Positions 33,448 through 43,130 of a stretch of 64,000 nucleotides of DNA are shown here, piece by piece. Within the stretch, counting starts at the first letter, position 1, and the number at the start of each line of letters is the position of its first letter. Origin of the DNA: Acidobacteriota bacterium (GTDB taxonomy: Bacteria; Acidobacteriota; Terriglobia; UBA7540); contig SCRD01000007.1 of NCBI GenBank assembly GCA_004298155.1, positions 124,001-188,000 of the forward strand. The letters are read 5' to 3'. Below the pieces are notes generated by a model that saw only the letters and a program-made list of their open reading frames with translations, ran no database searches and was not told where the DNA came from. The position numbers and the translations under genes were made by a program.

Positions 33448-34809
33448 TCACCAGTCGTGAACGCTGCCGTCTTTTCGCCGGGCGAGAGGTAAATACGACC
33501 GCCGGTACGGATATTTTTTGGCGAGTTCCTCGTTGATGTCGGTTCCGAGTCCGGGCGAATCGTCAATGTTCATGTAGCCTCCCTGGAACACTGGCCCGCC
33601 GGGCATCACCTCGCGGGCAGCGTCGGAGATGAAGATCATCTCCTGGATGCCGAAGTTCTGGATTGTGAGGTCGAGATGGACGCTCGCCGCGTGCGCGGGA
33701 GGTCCCACATCCGCCGGCCCGTGCCAGGCGGTCTTCACCTGGTAGAACTCGGCCAGCGAGGCCAGCTTGCGCGCGGCGGTCAGTCCCCCGATGTGCGTGA
33801 CGGCGCAGCGCAGGTAATCAATCAGCCGCTCGGTGATGAGAGGCAGGAAGTCGAGCGGCGAATGGATGATCTCTCCGATGGCAATGGGCGTTGCAGACCG
33901 TTGCCGGACCAGGCGCAGGCCTTCTTTGGCTTCCGGCGGCACAGGGTCTTCAAGAAAGAACAGGCGGAAAGGTTCGAGGTCGTGCGCCAGCCGCGCGGCT
34001 TCAAGAGGGCCAAGCTTCTGGTGGACGTCGTGCAGCAGTTCAACCTCATCGCCCAGCTTGAGTCGAAGATGCTCAAACAGTTTGGGAATGGTGCGCAGGT
34101 ACGGGCCAGGCTCGAACACTTCCGTCGAAGGAAGGTCAGCCTGTTGGTCCACGCGGCCGGCATTCTCTTCAGATGTTTTGGTCAGCGACGTTCCGTAGGT
34201 GCCTTCGAGTCCGGGGATGGCCACCTGCGCGCGCACTGCCTTAAAGCCGCGCTCGATCGCGCGCCGGACGGCGTCTTCGGTTTCATCAAAGTTTTTGCCC
34301 GAGGCGTGTGTATAGGCCAGAGCGCCGCGCCGCGTGCGCCCGCCCAGCAACTGGTAGACTGGCATTCCAGCCAGCTTGCCCTTGATGTCCCAGAGCGCAA
34401 GGTCAATGCCCGCAAGCGCGGTCATCTGCACGGGTCCGGAGCGCCAGTAGGGAGCGCGATAGAGGCACTGCCAGATGTCTTCCACCTGTTCCGGGTCGCG
34501 CCCGATGAGCATTGGCGCAATGTGCTTTTCAAGCGTCGTGGCCACGGCCAGTTCGCGGCCATTGAGCGTGGCGTCGCCCACGCCATAAAGCCCAGGCTCG
34601 CTTGTGAGGATTTTGACAAGGACGTAGTTGCGGTCGGGGCAGGTGACGATGACGCGCACTTCGGTGATCTTCAGATGCGGCCAGCCGTGCGCTGTCCGGC
34701 TCTGAATTCTGTTTCCACTGCCGCCCGCCTGCATCGCGAGCGAGTTGTCCTTTTCCCTTGTGCGAGGTCTCGACGAACGAGTGGCAGGTCCAGCCTTCCG
34801 GGTTTTCAT
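33448..34809 (-). CDS. Enolase-superfamily sugar-acid dehydratase (mannonate dehydratase/RspA-like)
   Basis: A 453-residue protein; the conserved part starts near residue 46 (LKITEVRVIVTCPDRNYVLV), so the true start may be the ATG at 34734. Motifs match the ManD/RspA branch of the mandelate-racemase group: the lid (YGVGDATLNGRELAVATTLE), VELLHDVHQKLGPLEAARLA and FFLEDPVPPEAKEGLRLVR with metal-binding acids, IAIGEIIHSPLDF, TAWHGPADVGPPAHAASVHL and the C-terminal PGLGTDINEELAKKYPYRRS. The family dehydrates D-mannonate or D-gluconate to 2-keto-3-deoxy sugar acids, or has weak activity. It fits uronate or galactoside breakdown with the glycosidases nearby. No strong ribosome binding site is seen. 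Confidence 0.85.
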   Translation of the reverse strand: MKTRKAGPATRSSRPRTREKDNSLAMQAGGSGNRIQSRTAHGWPHLKITEVRVIVTCPDRNYVLVKILTSEPGLYGVGDATLNGRELAVATTLEKHIAPMLIGRDPEQVEDIWQCLYRAPYWRSGPVQMTALAGIDLALWDIKGKLAGMPVYQLLGGRTRRGALAYTHASGKNFDETEDAVRRAIERGFKAVRAQVAIPGLEGTYGTSLTKTSEENAGRVDQQADLPSTEVFEPGPYLRTIPKLFEHLRLKLGDEVELLHDVHQKLGPLEAARLAHDLEPFRLFFLEDPVPPEAKEGLRLVRQRSATPIAIGEIIHSPLDFLPLITERLIDYLRCAVTHIGGLTAARKLASLAEFYQVKTAWHGPADVGPPAHAASVHLDLTIQNFGIQEMIFISDAAREVMPGGPVFQGGYMNIDDSPGLGTDINEELAKKYPYRRSYLPLARRKDGSVHDW

Positions 34810-34984
34810 AAAGGTAATTTTCGGCTAAAGTCCGCCGCAACACAATGCGTTCTTTTTTGCGGGATTCCAGCGGTGGGAAATCCGACGAGTGCGATTGTGG
34901 AACATACGCGCGCGGCCAGCCCACGGGCTGCCGATGCACAATATGAAAATGCCTGGTGTACGCGAGGCCTCTAAGGGGCGGATC

Positions 34985-35722
34985 TTACGGGCGGATGACG
35001 ACGACATGCGGGCCCGAGGGGAGGCTGAAATTCGTTCCGAGTTCCCGGTTCAGTTCGAGCGTTGTGGGAACATCCAGCTCGGCAATGGGGACCTTCTTTG
35101 TCCACGAACCATTGTTCCAGTAATCGTTGCTGGCATAGATGTTGCCGCCGACGATGGTATATCGGGAGACTTTTTCTTTGTGCCCGTCGCGGAACACGAG
35201 CACGGCGGGCGGAAGCTCGCGAGGCAGTTCATTGGCTGCACTCGCCTGCGGCGCTATCGTCCGCACGTTCGCGGCTTTTTCGGGGCCCTTTTCGCCGGGC
35301 CGCAGGTCGGCGACAGTCTGGCCAGAATCTGTTACCCGTACCCAATGGTTACCGCGGAGCTCCAGCATCAGCGATTGAGGAGGAGGCGATGGCGGAACTT
35401 CGGCGCGCGGCTGGGTGTTTTCAATCACCACCACGCGTTCCTGTTGAGGCCCAGTGTCGACCGGTTCGGAATAATAACCCGAATCGTAATAAGGAGGATA
35501 GAGATAAGGGTAAGCGCCTGGCCAGTATTGCGGAAAATGCCTATGGTCGCTTCTCCCGGTGAGGACCGGCCCCTGACGCGTGCCCCCAATAGGACCATGT
35601 GGCCGCCATCGCATAAACTGGCCTGTACCCGTCAAAGAACCTCTCTGTGCCTGAGCGCGTAACGGCAGGAAGATGATCCCAAAAGTGGCAACAACCAATA
35701 TTAAAGTGAGTTTCTTCACCAT
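34985..35722 (-). CDS. Exported proline/tyrosine-rich hypothetical protein
   Basis: A 245-residue protein with a signal peptide (MVKKLTLILVVATFGIIFLP, cleavage after RAQA). The mature N-terminus is rich in Pro, Tyr, Gly and Arg (YWPGAYPYLYPPYYDSGYYS). A more ordered C-terminal region follows (LMLELRGNHWVRVTDSGQ, AVLVFRDGHKEKVSRYTIVG, DVPTTLELNRELGTNFSLPS), which repeats the theme of a displayed value with a trailing peptide. The layout suggests a cell-envelope protein; I do not recognise a named family. It is on the minus strand, separate from the receptor gene that starts at 36137. Confidence 0.7.
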   Translation of the reverse strand: MVKKLTLILVVATFGIIFLPLRAQAQRGSLTGTGQFMRWRPHGPIGGTRQGPVLTGRSDHRHFPQYWPGAYPYLYPPYYDSGYYSEPVDTGPQQERVVVIENTQPRAEVPPSPPPQSLMLELRGNHWVRVTDSGQTVADLRPGEKGPEKAANVRTIAPQASAANELPRELPPAVLVFRDGHKEKVSRYTIVGGNIYASNDYWNNGSWTKKVPIAELDVPTTLELNRELGTNFSLPSGPHVVVIRP

Positions 35723-36136
35723 AGGCGGTCCCCAGTCCGTCGGCTGGCTGCGCTTGTCTATCTATATGTTACGTATATTCCTGCAATCTCCGAAAGTCAA
35801 GCCAGGCACGACCTGATGAGCACTGCGGCATGGAGTGAAAGTCGCGAGGTTGCCGCCCGTAGTTCTCTAGCGGGATTGCACCAGTTAGGCATAAGCGACA
35901 CTGGCCCATCTTTTACAGACAATTTGCAGTCAAGGAGCTTCGTTGGGGACATACTTCGAGTTTGGAATTATGGAGATCGGCGGACGTCTGAACCACCAGC
36001 AGAAAGCCGGAACGCGACCTGTGCGAGAGCGATTTCCTCCTCGAAATGAAACCTTTTTGTTGCAGGACTCGTCCGCCTTACTAAGCAAAACGACGCCATT
36101 TTAGCTAGCGGTCGTTGCGCGTGAGGGTTTGAGAAA
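35723..36136. other. Divergent intergenic region
   Basis: About 410 bases between the minus-strand exported protein and the plus-strand TonB receptor. Short open frames (for example 35816-36049) have no recognisable character. No strong promoter or repeat was recognised; GAGGG at 36124-36128 is the probable ribosome binding site of the receptor gene. Confidence 0.35.
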
Positions 36137-39100
36137 ATGAGGGCAAAAAAGCTCCTTTGCTTTGCCGGAACTTGGGCTGCGATGCTGATGATTGTGCTTT
36201 GCACATGTCTTGCGGCAGCGGCGCAAACAGCAGCCGGCGCGAGAGTCGAGGGGCTGGTAAGGGGACCGGGGGAAGTAGCGGTGCCGGGCGCGAGGGTAGT
36301 GCTCTTCAACCTTCAAACCCGCGAGCGCAAACAGACGTGGTCCGATGAAACCGGGAGGTACGTTTTCAGTGATGTGGCGCCGGGGCAGTATCGAGTGATT
36401 GTTCTGATTCTGGGCTTCCGGCCGTCGCTGCTGGGGCCGTTGACAGTAACTGCCGGCAAGGATTCGGCCCTGAATGCGACGCTAGCGTTGGCGATGCCGG
36501 GTGAGCAGGCCGGCTTTGGCAGCTTCGGACGGCAAGGCGCGGGGCGGGGCGGAACGGATCGTGGTAATTCTCCCGGGCGTGCGGGCCAGTCGGGGTCTGG
36601 TGAAAGGGCCGGGGCGGGACCAGCGTCAGCCGGGGTTTCGCAGCAGGCCCAAGGGAACGCTCGCGGCTCCTCTCCTGCGCGGGGGACATCGGGCCAGGAA
36701 GGGGCCGGTGACCTGAACAGTATTCTGGCAGAAGCGGGTGAAAGCGATACGACTGGCGGTTTGAGTTTCTCGGGCGAGAGTGGCGGAGCAGCTCAGACGG
36801 GCCAGGGAGGTGGTGGCGTTGGGGGAGACCTCGCAGGCGCGGCGGGCGCCAGCAGTTCCTTCCTGCTGGCGGGCAACGTTGTAAACGCAGCCGCCCCGCC
36901 GATGGAGCGCGATGGCAAAGGCCGATTCTTCAGGTTTGGCGGTGAACCAGGAGGGCTTGGCGGCCCGGGCGGTGAGTCAGGCTTGCCTTTCGGCGGTGGC
37001 GGCGGTGGCCAGGTGTTTTTCTTCGGCGGGTTTCGCAGACCGGGCGCAAATCGGATTCGAGGGAATATCAATGAGACATACACCAACTCAGCCTTTGACG
37101 CCCGTCCTTATCCGTTGAACACGCCTTCGCAGGCACAGGCGCCTTTTTATCGCGAGCTTTTTGGCATTTCGATCGGCGGGCCTTTGAACATTCCCAGGAT
37201 CTACAACGGCGGCAACAAGACGAGCTTCTTCGTGAATTTCAATATTAACCGCGGTACCAGCCCGCAAAATATTCTGGCATCGCTCCCTACTGTGGCAGAG
37301 CGCCAGGGTGATTTTTCAGCAACGACAATTGTTTCGGGGCCAGGTGCAGGAACGATGCCTATCATCTACCAGCCGACATCGTCCCCGGGGCCGCGAACGG
37401 CTTTTCCGGGGAACGTGATACCGTCATCGATGCTGAACTCCGCCTCTCTTGGGCTGATGCAATACCTTCCGCTGCCTAACCTGCCGGGGCAGGTACAGAA
37501 TTACCACGTGCAACTTTCACTCCCAGCGGCCAGCCAGATCTTCATGGCAAGAGTGGGCCAGGAGATTTCGAACAAGGATAACTTGGCAGTGATGTATTTC
37601 TATGATTCCTCGCATACCGACGGCATTACCGGTTTCCCGAATATCCCTTCCACGACCACCACGCGCAGACAGAACGTCAGCGTGACCGAAACACATGATT
37701 TCAGCAGCAAGGCGGTAAACAACTTTGCCGTGAACTTCAACCGCGCACGAACATACGTGACGAATCCCTTTTCCAACAGCCGGAACATCGTAGGGGAACT
37801 GGGAGTTCAGGGCGTTTCACAAAATCCCATGGATTGGGGCTTGCCTACGATCGGATTTACCAATTTCAGCGCGCTCAGTGATGCGACTCCCTCGGTGACC
37901 CGCAACCAGACACTGAGCCTCTCCGACTCCCTGCTTTACAGCGTGGGCAAACACAACCTTGAGTTTGGCGGAGAGATTTCAAAAATCCAGTTGAATTCCC
38001 TGACAAACCAGGAAGCGGCAGGAAGTTTCTCCTTCACCGGGTATAGTACCAGCGACTTCACGACTCAGGGGGCGCCAGTCGCGGGTAGCGGGTATGACTT
38101 TGCTGATTTTCTACTGGGACTTCCGCAGACGACTTCTGAGCGCTATGGCATCCCCGCAAACTATCTGCGATCATCCCGCTACGACGTTTACGGGCAGGAT
38201 GACTGGCGGGTGACGGACCATTTCACGCTGAACCTCGGCGGCCGATGGGAATACGCGGCGCCCTTCAGCGAAAAATACGGCCACCTGTCCGACCTGGCGC
38301 TGGGGCCGAATTTTTCCACTGCGGACGTGGTAACAGGACAAAATCCAGGAAGCTTGCCTCCTTCATTACTTCGTGGCCACCCGGAAAACGTGGCTCCACG
38401 TGTCGGGATTGCCTACCGGCCCTGGACTTCGCACTCTCTGGTGGTGCGCGCCGGTTATGGCATTTTTTATGACGAGTCGATTTACCAGAACCTGGTGGCC
38501 AATCTCGTGAATCAGGCTCCGTTTGCAACTACGAGTACTCTGGTGACCAGCCCGTCGCAAATCCTGACGCTCCAGAACGGCTTTCCCGCCATCAGTCCCG
38601 GAACGGCGAGCAACACCTATGCCGTTGACCCCAATTTTCTAAGCCCGTACGCGCAAAGCTGGAATGCGATGGTTGAACAGAACTTCGGCCAGTCCTATGT
38701 CCTGTCGGTGGCTTATATCGGTACCCGCGGGACACACCTGAACCTCCTGCTGGTACCAGGGGTCGGCACCGCCCTCGCTTCTACTACCCTGCCTTTTGAA
38801 TACAACACTTCGGGAGCGTCGTCCCTCTACAACGGGCTCCAGGTTAGCCTGCGGCACTTTTCGCGCCGGGACTTCTCTTTCTTTTTGAATTACACCTTTT
38901 CGAAAGCTGAGGATAACGCATCCAGCGTAGGAGGAGCTGCCAGCACGCGCTTTTTCAGGATTGGCGGCCCCGGCGGACTGGGAAGCGGGTCGGCCATCTC
39001 CGCGGCGGTAAGCCCGCTGGCTCCGGCGCAGAATCCCTCCGATCTGGGTGCGGAGTGGGCCCTTTCGGGATTCAATCCCACCCACAGCCTGCGCGGCTTT

Positions 39101-39637
39101 GTGCGATATCAGCTGCCATTTGGCGAGCGAGGCCGGTTCCTGAAGAATGCCGGCGCCCTGTCCGCCATCCTCAGCCGCTGGTCTCTGAGTGACATCATGA
39201 CCATCAGTTCCGGCCTTCCGTATACCGCATACGTAGGCGGCAACGCCAGCAACAATGTGAGCGGGCTCGCTCCGTTCGGCGGGTTGCGCGCCGACGCCAC
39301 GGGACTTCCCGTGGCGCTGTCCTCTTCCCAGCAATCAACGCTGAAGTACTTCAATACAGCGGCTTTTGCAGTGCCACTGGCGGGGGCGTTTGGGAATGCC
39401 GGCCGGAATACCATTCCCGGCCCGCCAACCATCAATTTCGATATGGGGCTCGACCGGCTCATCACCATCTCGCGCGAGAAGAACATTACGGCGAATTTTC
39501 GCCTCGCAACCAGCAACACGTTCAACATTGTCAATTATTCAGGCCTGTCTACGACGATCAGCAGCAATACATTCGGGCGGGTTAATGCCGTGGGTTCCAT
39601 GAGAACCATGACTCTTTCGTTCAGGCTGCGGTTTTAA
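36137..39637 (+). CDS. Oar-like TonB-dependent receptor with carboxypeptidase-regulatory domain
   Basis: A 1166-residue outer-membrane protein. A signal peptide (ends near AAAAQT) leads into a carboxypeptidase-regulatory-like domain (VEGLVRGPGEVAVPGARVVL, TGRYVFSDVAPGQYRVIV, residues about 35-115). A Gly/Ser-rich linker follows (about residues 120-310), then a large beta-barrel with LNLGGRWEYAAPFSEKYG, RVGIAYRPWTSHSLVVRAGY and a C-terminal FRLRF strand ending in Phe, typical for outer-membrane insertion. Acidobacteria carry many such Oar-like receptors, thought to take up large ligands such as oligosaccharides. The exceptionally long Gly-rich linker is unusual. The VWFA protein gene begins 63 bases downstream. 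Confidence 0.88.
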   Translation: MRAKKLLCFAGTWAAMLMIVLCTCLAAAAQTAAGARVEGLVRGPGEVAVPGARVVLFNLQTRERKQTWSDETGRYVFSDVAPGQYRVIVLILGFRPSLLGPLTVTAGKDSALNATLALAMPGEQAGFGSFGRQGAGRGGTDRGNSPGRAGQSGSGERAGAGPASAGVSQQAQGNARGSSPARGTSGQEGAGDLNSILAEAGESDTTGGLSFSGESGGAAQTGQGGGGVGGDLAGAAGASSSFLLAGNVVNAAAPPMERDGKGRFFRFGGEPGGLGGPGGESGLPFGGGGGGQVFFFGGFRRPGANRIRGNINETYTNSAFDARPYPLNTPSQAQAPFYRELFGISIGGPLNIPRIYNGGNKTSFFVNFNINRGTSPQNILASLPTVAERQGDFSATTIVSGPGAGTMPIIYQPTSSPGPRTAFPGNVIPSSMLNSASLGLMQYLPLPNLPGQVQNYHVQLSLPAASQIFMARVGQEISNKDNLAVMYFYDSSHTDGITGFPNIPSTTTTRRQNVSVTETHDFSSKAVNNFAVNFNRARTYVTNPFSNSRNIVGELGVQGVSQNPMDWGLPTIGFTNFSALSDATPSVTRNQTLSLSDSLLYSVGKHNLEFGGEISKIQLNSLTNQEAAGSFSFTGYSTSDFTTQGAPVAGSGYDFADFLLGLPQTTSERYGIPANYLRSSRYDVYGQDDWRVTDHFTLNLGGRWEYAAPFSEKYGHLSDLALGPNFSTADVVTGQNPGSLPPSLLRGHPENVAPRVGIAYRPWTSHSLVVRAGYGIFYDESIYQNLVANLVNQAPFATTSTLVTSPSQILTLQNGFPAISPGTASNTYAVDPNFLSPYAQSWNAMVEQNFGQSYVLSVAYIGTRGTHLNLLLVPGVGTALASTTLPFEYNTSGASSLYNGLQVSLRHFSRRDFSFFLNYTFSKAEDNASSVGGAASTRFFRIGGPGGLGSGSAISAAVSPLAPAQNPSDLGAEWALSGFNPTHSLRGFVRYQLPFGERGRFLKNAGALSAILSRWSLSDIMTISSGLPYTAYVGGNASNNVSGLAPFGGLRADATGLPVALSSSQQSTLKYFNTAAFAVPLAGAFGNAGRNTIPGPPTINFDMGLDRLITISREKNITANFRLATSNTFNIVNYSGLSTTISSNTFGRVNAVGSMRTMTLSFRLRF

Positions 39638-39700
39638 ACTGTCGTAACTGCGGGCCGGGTGATCTTCTACGGCCGCGGCCCTTTATGGTTTGAGGTTGTT

Positions 39701-42010
39701 ATGCGCCGACGCACAGTTCGTCAAAAAAATGTCCGCTACGGTTCTGGCCGTACCGTGATGCTGGCAGCCATTGCCGTGAGTGTGGTCGCAGTTGGGATGG
39801 TTGTGCAGCTTGCTATGGCCGCGCAGGACCAGGGGCAGGCGGGCGCGCCGACCTCCGGCCAGATCGGCTACCAGAATCTTTCACAAGGCTACACCCTGAA
39901 GGTCTCTACAAATGAAGTTCTGGTTGACGTTCGCGTAACGGACCGTAGGGGCAATCCTGTAACGAACTTTAAGCAGAGTGATTTTAAAGTGTACGAAGAC
40001 GGCGTGCCGCAGGAGATCAACTCGTTCGATCTCGAAAACATTCAGAAGCTTGTGGAGGAGACCGGCGAAAACGGCAAGCCGACAGAGATCAATCTGGGCG
40101 CCCTTCCTAAAACGACACCCCAGGAGACTTACCGCCGACTGGTTCAGAACCACCGGCTGGTGGTCCTATTCTTCGACCTTTCGTCGATGCAGATTCCGGA
40201 TCTGCTGCGCGCGCTCAAATCCGCACAGAATTTCCTGAAGACGGACATGACGCCAGCCGACCTGGTCGCCCTCGTTACCTATTCGAGCGATCTGAAAGTG
40301 CTTCAGGATTTTACCAACAACCGCGATGTGCTGTCGAAAGCCATCAGGAGCATCCAGATCGGCCAGTCGTTCACGCTCGCGTCAAGCGGGAGCGTGGGCG
40401 AGGCCGGCGGCACGGATTCGTTCGGAACTGAAGTAGTGACGCAGGATACAGGCAATGCGTTCACTCCCGATGAGACCGAGTTCAACATCTTCAATACCGA
40501 TGAAAAACTCTCGGCTCTGCAGTCGCTGGCCAACCTGCTGCAGGCTGTGCCAGGGCGCAAGTCGGTCATCCACTTTTCGAGCGGCATCGAGCAGACGGGC
40601 GTGGACAACGAAGCACAGTTGCAGGCAACGATTGACGCGGCCAACCGGGCCAACGTCTCCTTTTACACGCTGGACGCGCGAGGGCTGATGGCCATGCCGT
40701 CAGGCGGCGGCGCTTCCGCAGCCAGCCCTTCTGGGACCGCAATCTATACTGCGAGCGCCGTATCGTCACAGATCAACTCAACACATAATAGCCGCGAGAC
40801 GCTCTCCACGCTGGCAACGGACACCGGCGGACGCATGTTTACAGACCTGAACAACTTCGCGCCCGTTTTCGAGTATGTGCAGAAAGCGAACACCAGCTAC
40901 TACCTGATCGGATACACTCCATCGAACACCAAAGCAGACGGAAAGTTCCGCCGCATCCGGGTGGAAGTGGTGGAGGGGCGTGGCCTGAAGGTTGAGGCCC
41001 GTCCGGGTTATTACGCCCCTGTCAGCTTCGGGCGCTCTTCAGGCCAGCAAAAGGAGCTCCAGCTTGCCGACGCCCTCAATTCAGAGGCGCCGTTCCTCGA
41101 TCTCCCGCTGGCGATCGAAACCGCATACTTCCTTCAGCCTGACCATCACTATTACGTTGTGCTTGCGGCCAAAATTCCAGGTTCCTCGATTCCTTTTCGC
41201 CAGCATTCATCGGACCACCGGACGCAATTCGATTTTGCATGGCGGGCGACAGACTCCCAGGGCAAAGTGGCAGGCGCGCTTCGAGATACGCTGCCTGTAA
41301 AGCTGGACGCGTATACGTTCCAGACGGTGCTGAAAGGGAACCTCCTTTATGAAGGCGGACTCGTGCTGCCGCCAGGCACTTACAAGCTCAAGGTGGTGGC
41401 GCGTGAAAATCTGACGGGAAAGATGGGCACCTTTGAAAAGCAACTGGTACTTCCTCCTGTCAGCAAGACAGGCCTTGCACTGAGTTCGGTTGTGGTGTCG
41501 AATGAGCTTTCAAAGAAGCCCCCCACGCGGCCTCAGCGCGGTCCCTGGACCACTGGCGCGGAAGATAATCCGCTTGACTCGGGTTCTCAGGCAATCCTGC
41601 CGAGCGTTACCCGGGTGTTTTACGCCAACCAAAACCTATACGTGTATTTCCAATCGTACGTCGCCAAGTCTGCATCATCCGGTAAATCCCCTAGGGGTTC
41701 CAGCCCATCTCCTCCGTCCATGGCGCTCATCTTCTTCCGGAATGGCGTGCAAATTTCTCAAGCTGGACCCTACGCAGCCAAGTCAGGGAAGTCAGGTGAA
41801 GGGACAGCATCCTATTTCACTGAGATCCCGCTGGCCAAATTTCCTCCGGGCAGATACTGGATGCAGGTGAATGTGATGGACGTCCCAGCAAATCAGGTGG
41901 CATTCGCGCGCATTCCAATGGCCATCGTATCGGCCCCAGACAAGGGAGGGAACCACACCGGAAGCAGCCGGGATGAAAAGTACGCCGGCCCTGGAACAAG
42001 CGGCAATTAG
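39701..42010 (+). CDS. VWFA-related acidobacterial protein
   Basis: A 769-residue protein from the ATG at 39701, preceded by GAGG at six bases; the open frame upstream to 39659 is short. An N-terminal hydrophobic segment (VMLAAIAVSVVAVGMVVQLA) could be a signal anchor. Then comes VEVLVDVRVTDRRGNPVTNF-like sequence (residues about 65-90) and a von Willebrand factor A-like domain (LVVLFFDLSSMQIPDLLRAL with a MIDAS-like DxSSM, residues about 155-370, ending near YTPSNTKADGKFRRIRVEV). The later half is beta-rich (GLVLPPGTYKLKVVARENLT). This family is characteristic of Acidobacteria; it is thought to bind metal-dependent protein ligands on the surface, but no function has been established that I can name. 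Confidence 0.85.
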   Translation: MRRRTVRQKNVRYGSGRTVMLAAIAVSVVAVGMVVQLAMAAQDQGQAGAPTSGQIGYQNLSQGYTLKVSTNEVLVDVRVTDRRGNPVTNFKQSDFKVYEDGVPQEINSFDLENIQKLVEETGENGKPTEINLGALPKTTPQETYRRLVQNHRLVVLFFDLSSMQIPDLLRALKSAQNFLKTDMTPADLVALVTYSSDLKVLQDFTNNRDVLSKAIRSIQIGQSFTLASSGSVGEAGGTDSFGTEVVTQDTGNAFTPDETEFNIFNTDEKLSALQSLANLLQAVPGRKSVIHFSSGIEQTGVDNEAQLQATIDAANRANVSFYTLDARGLMAMPSGGGASAASPSGTAIYTASAVSSQINSTHNSRETLSTLATDTGGRMFTDLNNFAPVFEYVQKANTSYYLIGYTPSNTKADGKFRRIRVEVVEGRGLKVEARPGYYAPVSFGRSSGQQKELQLADALNSEAPFLDLPLAIETAYFLQPDHHYYVVLAAKIPGSSIPFRQHSSDHRTQFDFAWRATDSQGKVAGALRDTLPVKLDAYTFQTVLKGNLLYEGGLVLPPGTYKLKVVARENLTGKMGTFEKQLVLPPVSKTGLALSSVVVSNELSKKPPTRPQRGPWTTGAEDNPLDSGSQAILPSVTRVFYANQNLYVYFQSYVAKSASSGKSPRGSSPSPPSMALIFFRNGVQISQAGPYAAKSGKSGEGTASYFTEIPLAKFPPGRYWMQVNVMDVPANQVAFARIPMAIVSAPDKGGNHTGSSRDEKYAGPGTSGN

Positions 42011-42450
42011 TTCCGCCGACTGCCCGTTGCTGCTACCCCTTATCCGCAAAATGCAATGAAGGCTTGCAAGGACCATCCGGACACTCCCTGGCGTGCGACC
42101 GGGCGCTTGAATGATGCGTGGGCATCTCCACTCTTGTTCTCGTGGTGCTGCTCCCAATACGCTGCTCTCTTTTCTGACAAATCAATAGACGAGTTCGATA
42201 GCAGATTCAAAGCATTAGAAAATGTTTTTGGCGCAAACCTTAAAAGCTGTGTATAAAGGTACATGCTTTTTTGACGCATGTTCCAAGAGCGCGGAATAGG
42301 CCTTGACACGGCAGTGAAAATAATGGCATGTACAGTCCGGGCCCAGTGAATCATATGCCTTGACAGTTGCAGGGTTATTGCTTACAGTTTCGCATTTCAG
42401 TCAACGGAAGGAACTCCCAAAAAATCTAAGCTTCAGGAGAGGAGCAGCAA
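42011..42450. other. Intergenic region upstream of HU
   Basis: About 440 bases with no convincing gene (the open frame at 42040-42354 on the minus strand lacks a recognisable domain). Two related stretches begin CCTTGACA at 42301 and 42358 and both contain TACAGT downstream; the second has consensus spacing and is listed as a promoter. Confidence 0.4.
42360..42388 (+). promoter_or_regulatory. Sigma-70-type promoter of the HU gene
   Basis: A perfect -35 box TTGACA (42360-42365) and a -10 box TACAGT (42383-42388, four of six consensus) are separated by exactly 17 bases. The pair lies 62 bases before the start codon of the HU-family gene, which gives a short leader containing the AGGAGAGGAGCAGC ribosome binding region. 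Confidence 0.6.
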
Positions 42451-42750
42451 ATGGCAAAAGTAATGACCAAATCCCAGGTGGTATCCCATCTGGCTGACAA
42501 AGTCGGGCTGCAGAAGAAAGCCACGGCCGCGATACTTGAAGAACTTGTGGCCCTGGCTACTAAAGAGTGCAAGAGCGGTGGACAATTTGTGATCCCGGGC
42601 CTCGGCAAGGCAGTCAAAGCTCACCGCAAGGAACGCATTGGTCGAAACCCTCAGACTGGCGCACCCATCAAGATCCCTGCCAAGACTGTTGTTAAGTTCC
42701 GCTTGGCGAAGGCATTCAAGGACGCTGTTGTCCCACCCAAAAAGAAGTAG
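42451..42750 (+). CDS. HU-family DNA-binding protein
   Basis: A 99-residue protein with a GGAGAGGAG box just upstream of the ATG. It shows the HU/IHF fold: an N-terminal helical region (TKSQVVSHLADKVGLQKKAT), IPGLGKAVKAHRKERIGRNP in the beta-arm region with the conserved RxGRNPxTG motif (IGRNPQTGAPIKIPAKTVVK) and a C-terminal FRLAKAFKDAV. It bends DNA and helps compact the nucleoid. It has its own promoter and a strong terminator (42902-42926) and is not in an operon with neighbours. The last residues are lysine-rich (PPKKK). Confidence 0.93.
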   Translation: MAKVMTKSQVVSHLADKVGLQKKATAAILEELVALATKECKSGGQFVIPGLGKAVKAHRKERIGRNPQTGAPIKIPAKTVVKFRLAKAFKDAVVPPKKK

Positions 42751-43130
42751 TCGACAGGCAAGCAGGGGGCCTTTTGCGGATTGCCCCGTTAAGCAGGGAT
42801 GTTACGTTTGGTCGGCTTCTGGCAGGCGGGTCTCGATGTATTGAGTTCGTGGCTCCCCAGGAATGTGGTCGTCCCTTCCCGGGGAGTCGCTATCTTGCGG
42901 CCGGAGAGTCGCTCTCCGATTTTCTTATCCACTTACTCAAGTGAACAGTTTGAAGATCAACTAACAAAAGAATCGTTGGCCTGCCAGGCATGATTTCCAA
43001 TTTCAGGCCAATGGTGGGCTGTTTTCACAAAGCGGCAAATTGACAGCAGACACCGGCTGGCCATCCAGTTGCTGCCCGTTCTGGTTTACCCAACGACCTT
43101 AAGTGCCGGCCATGACATCAAGCAAAATCA
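42751..43130. other. Convergent intergenic region between HU and GH15
   Basis: About 380 bases without a convincing gene. It contains the terminator at 42902-42926. No other repeat or RNA gene was recognised. Confidence 0.4.
42902..42926 (+). terminator. Rho-independent terminator of the HU gene
   Basis: A perfect 7-bp stem with a TCG triloop (CGGAGAG at 42902-42908, CTCTCCG at 42912-42918) is followed by ATTTTCTT. It lies about 150 bases after the HU stop codon in the expected orientation. Confidence 0.65.

Noticed and set aside
33676-34974. 432-codon plus-strand open frame over the dehydratase gene
   Set aside because: Antisense to the enolase-superfamily gene, which has full catalytic motifs.
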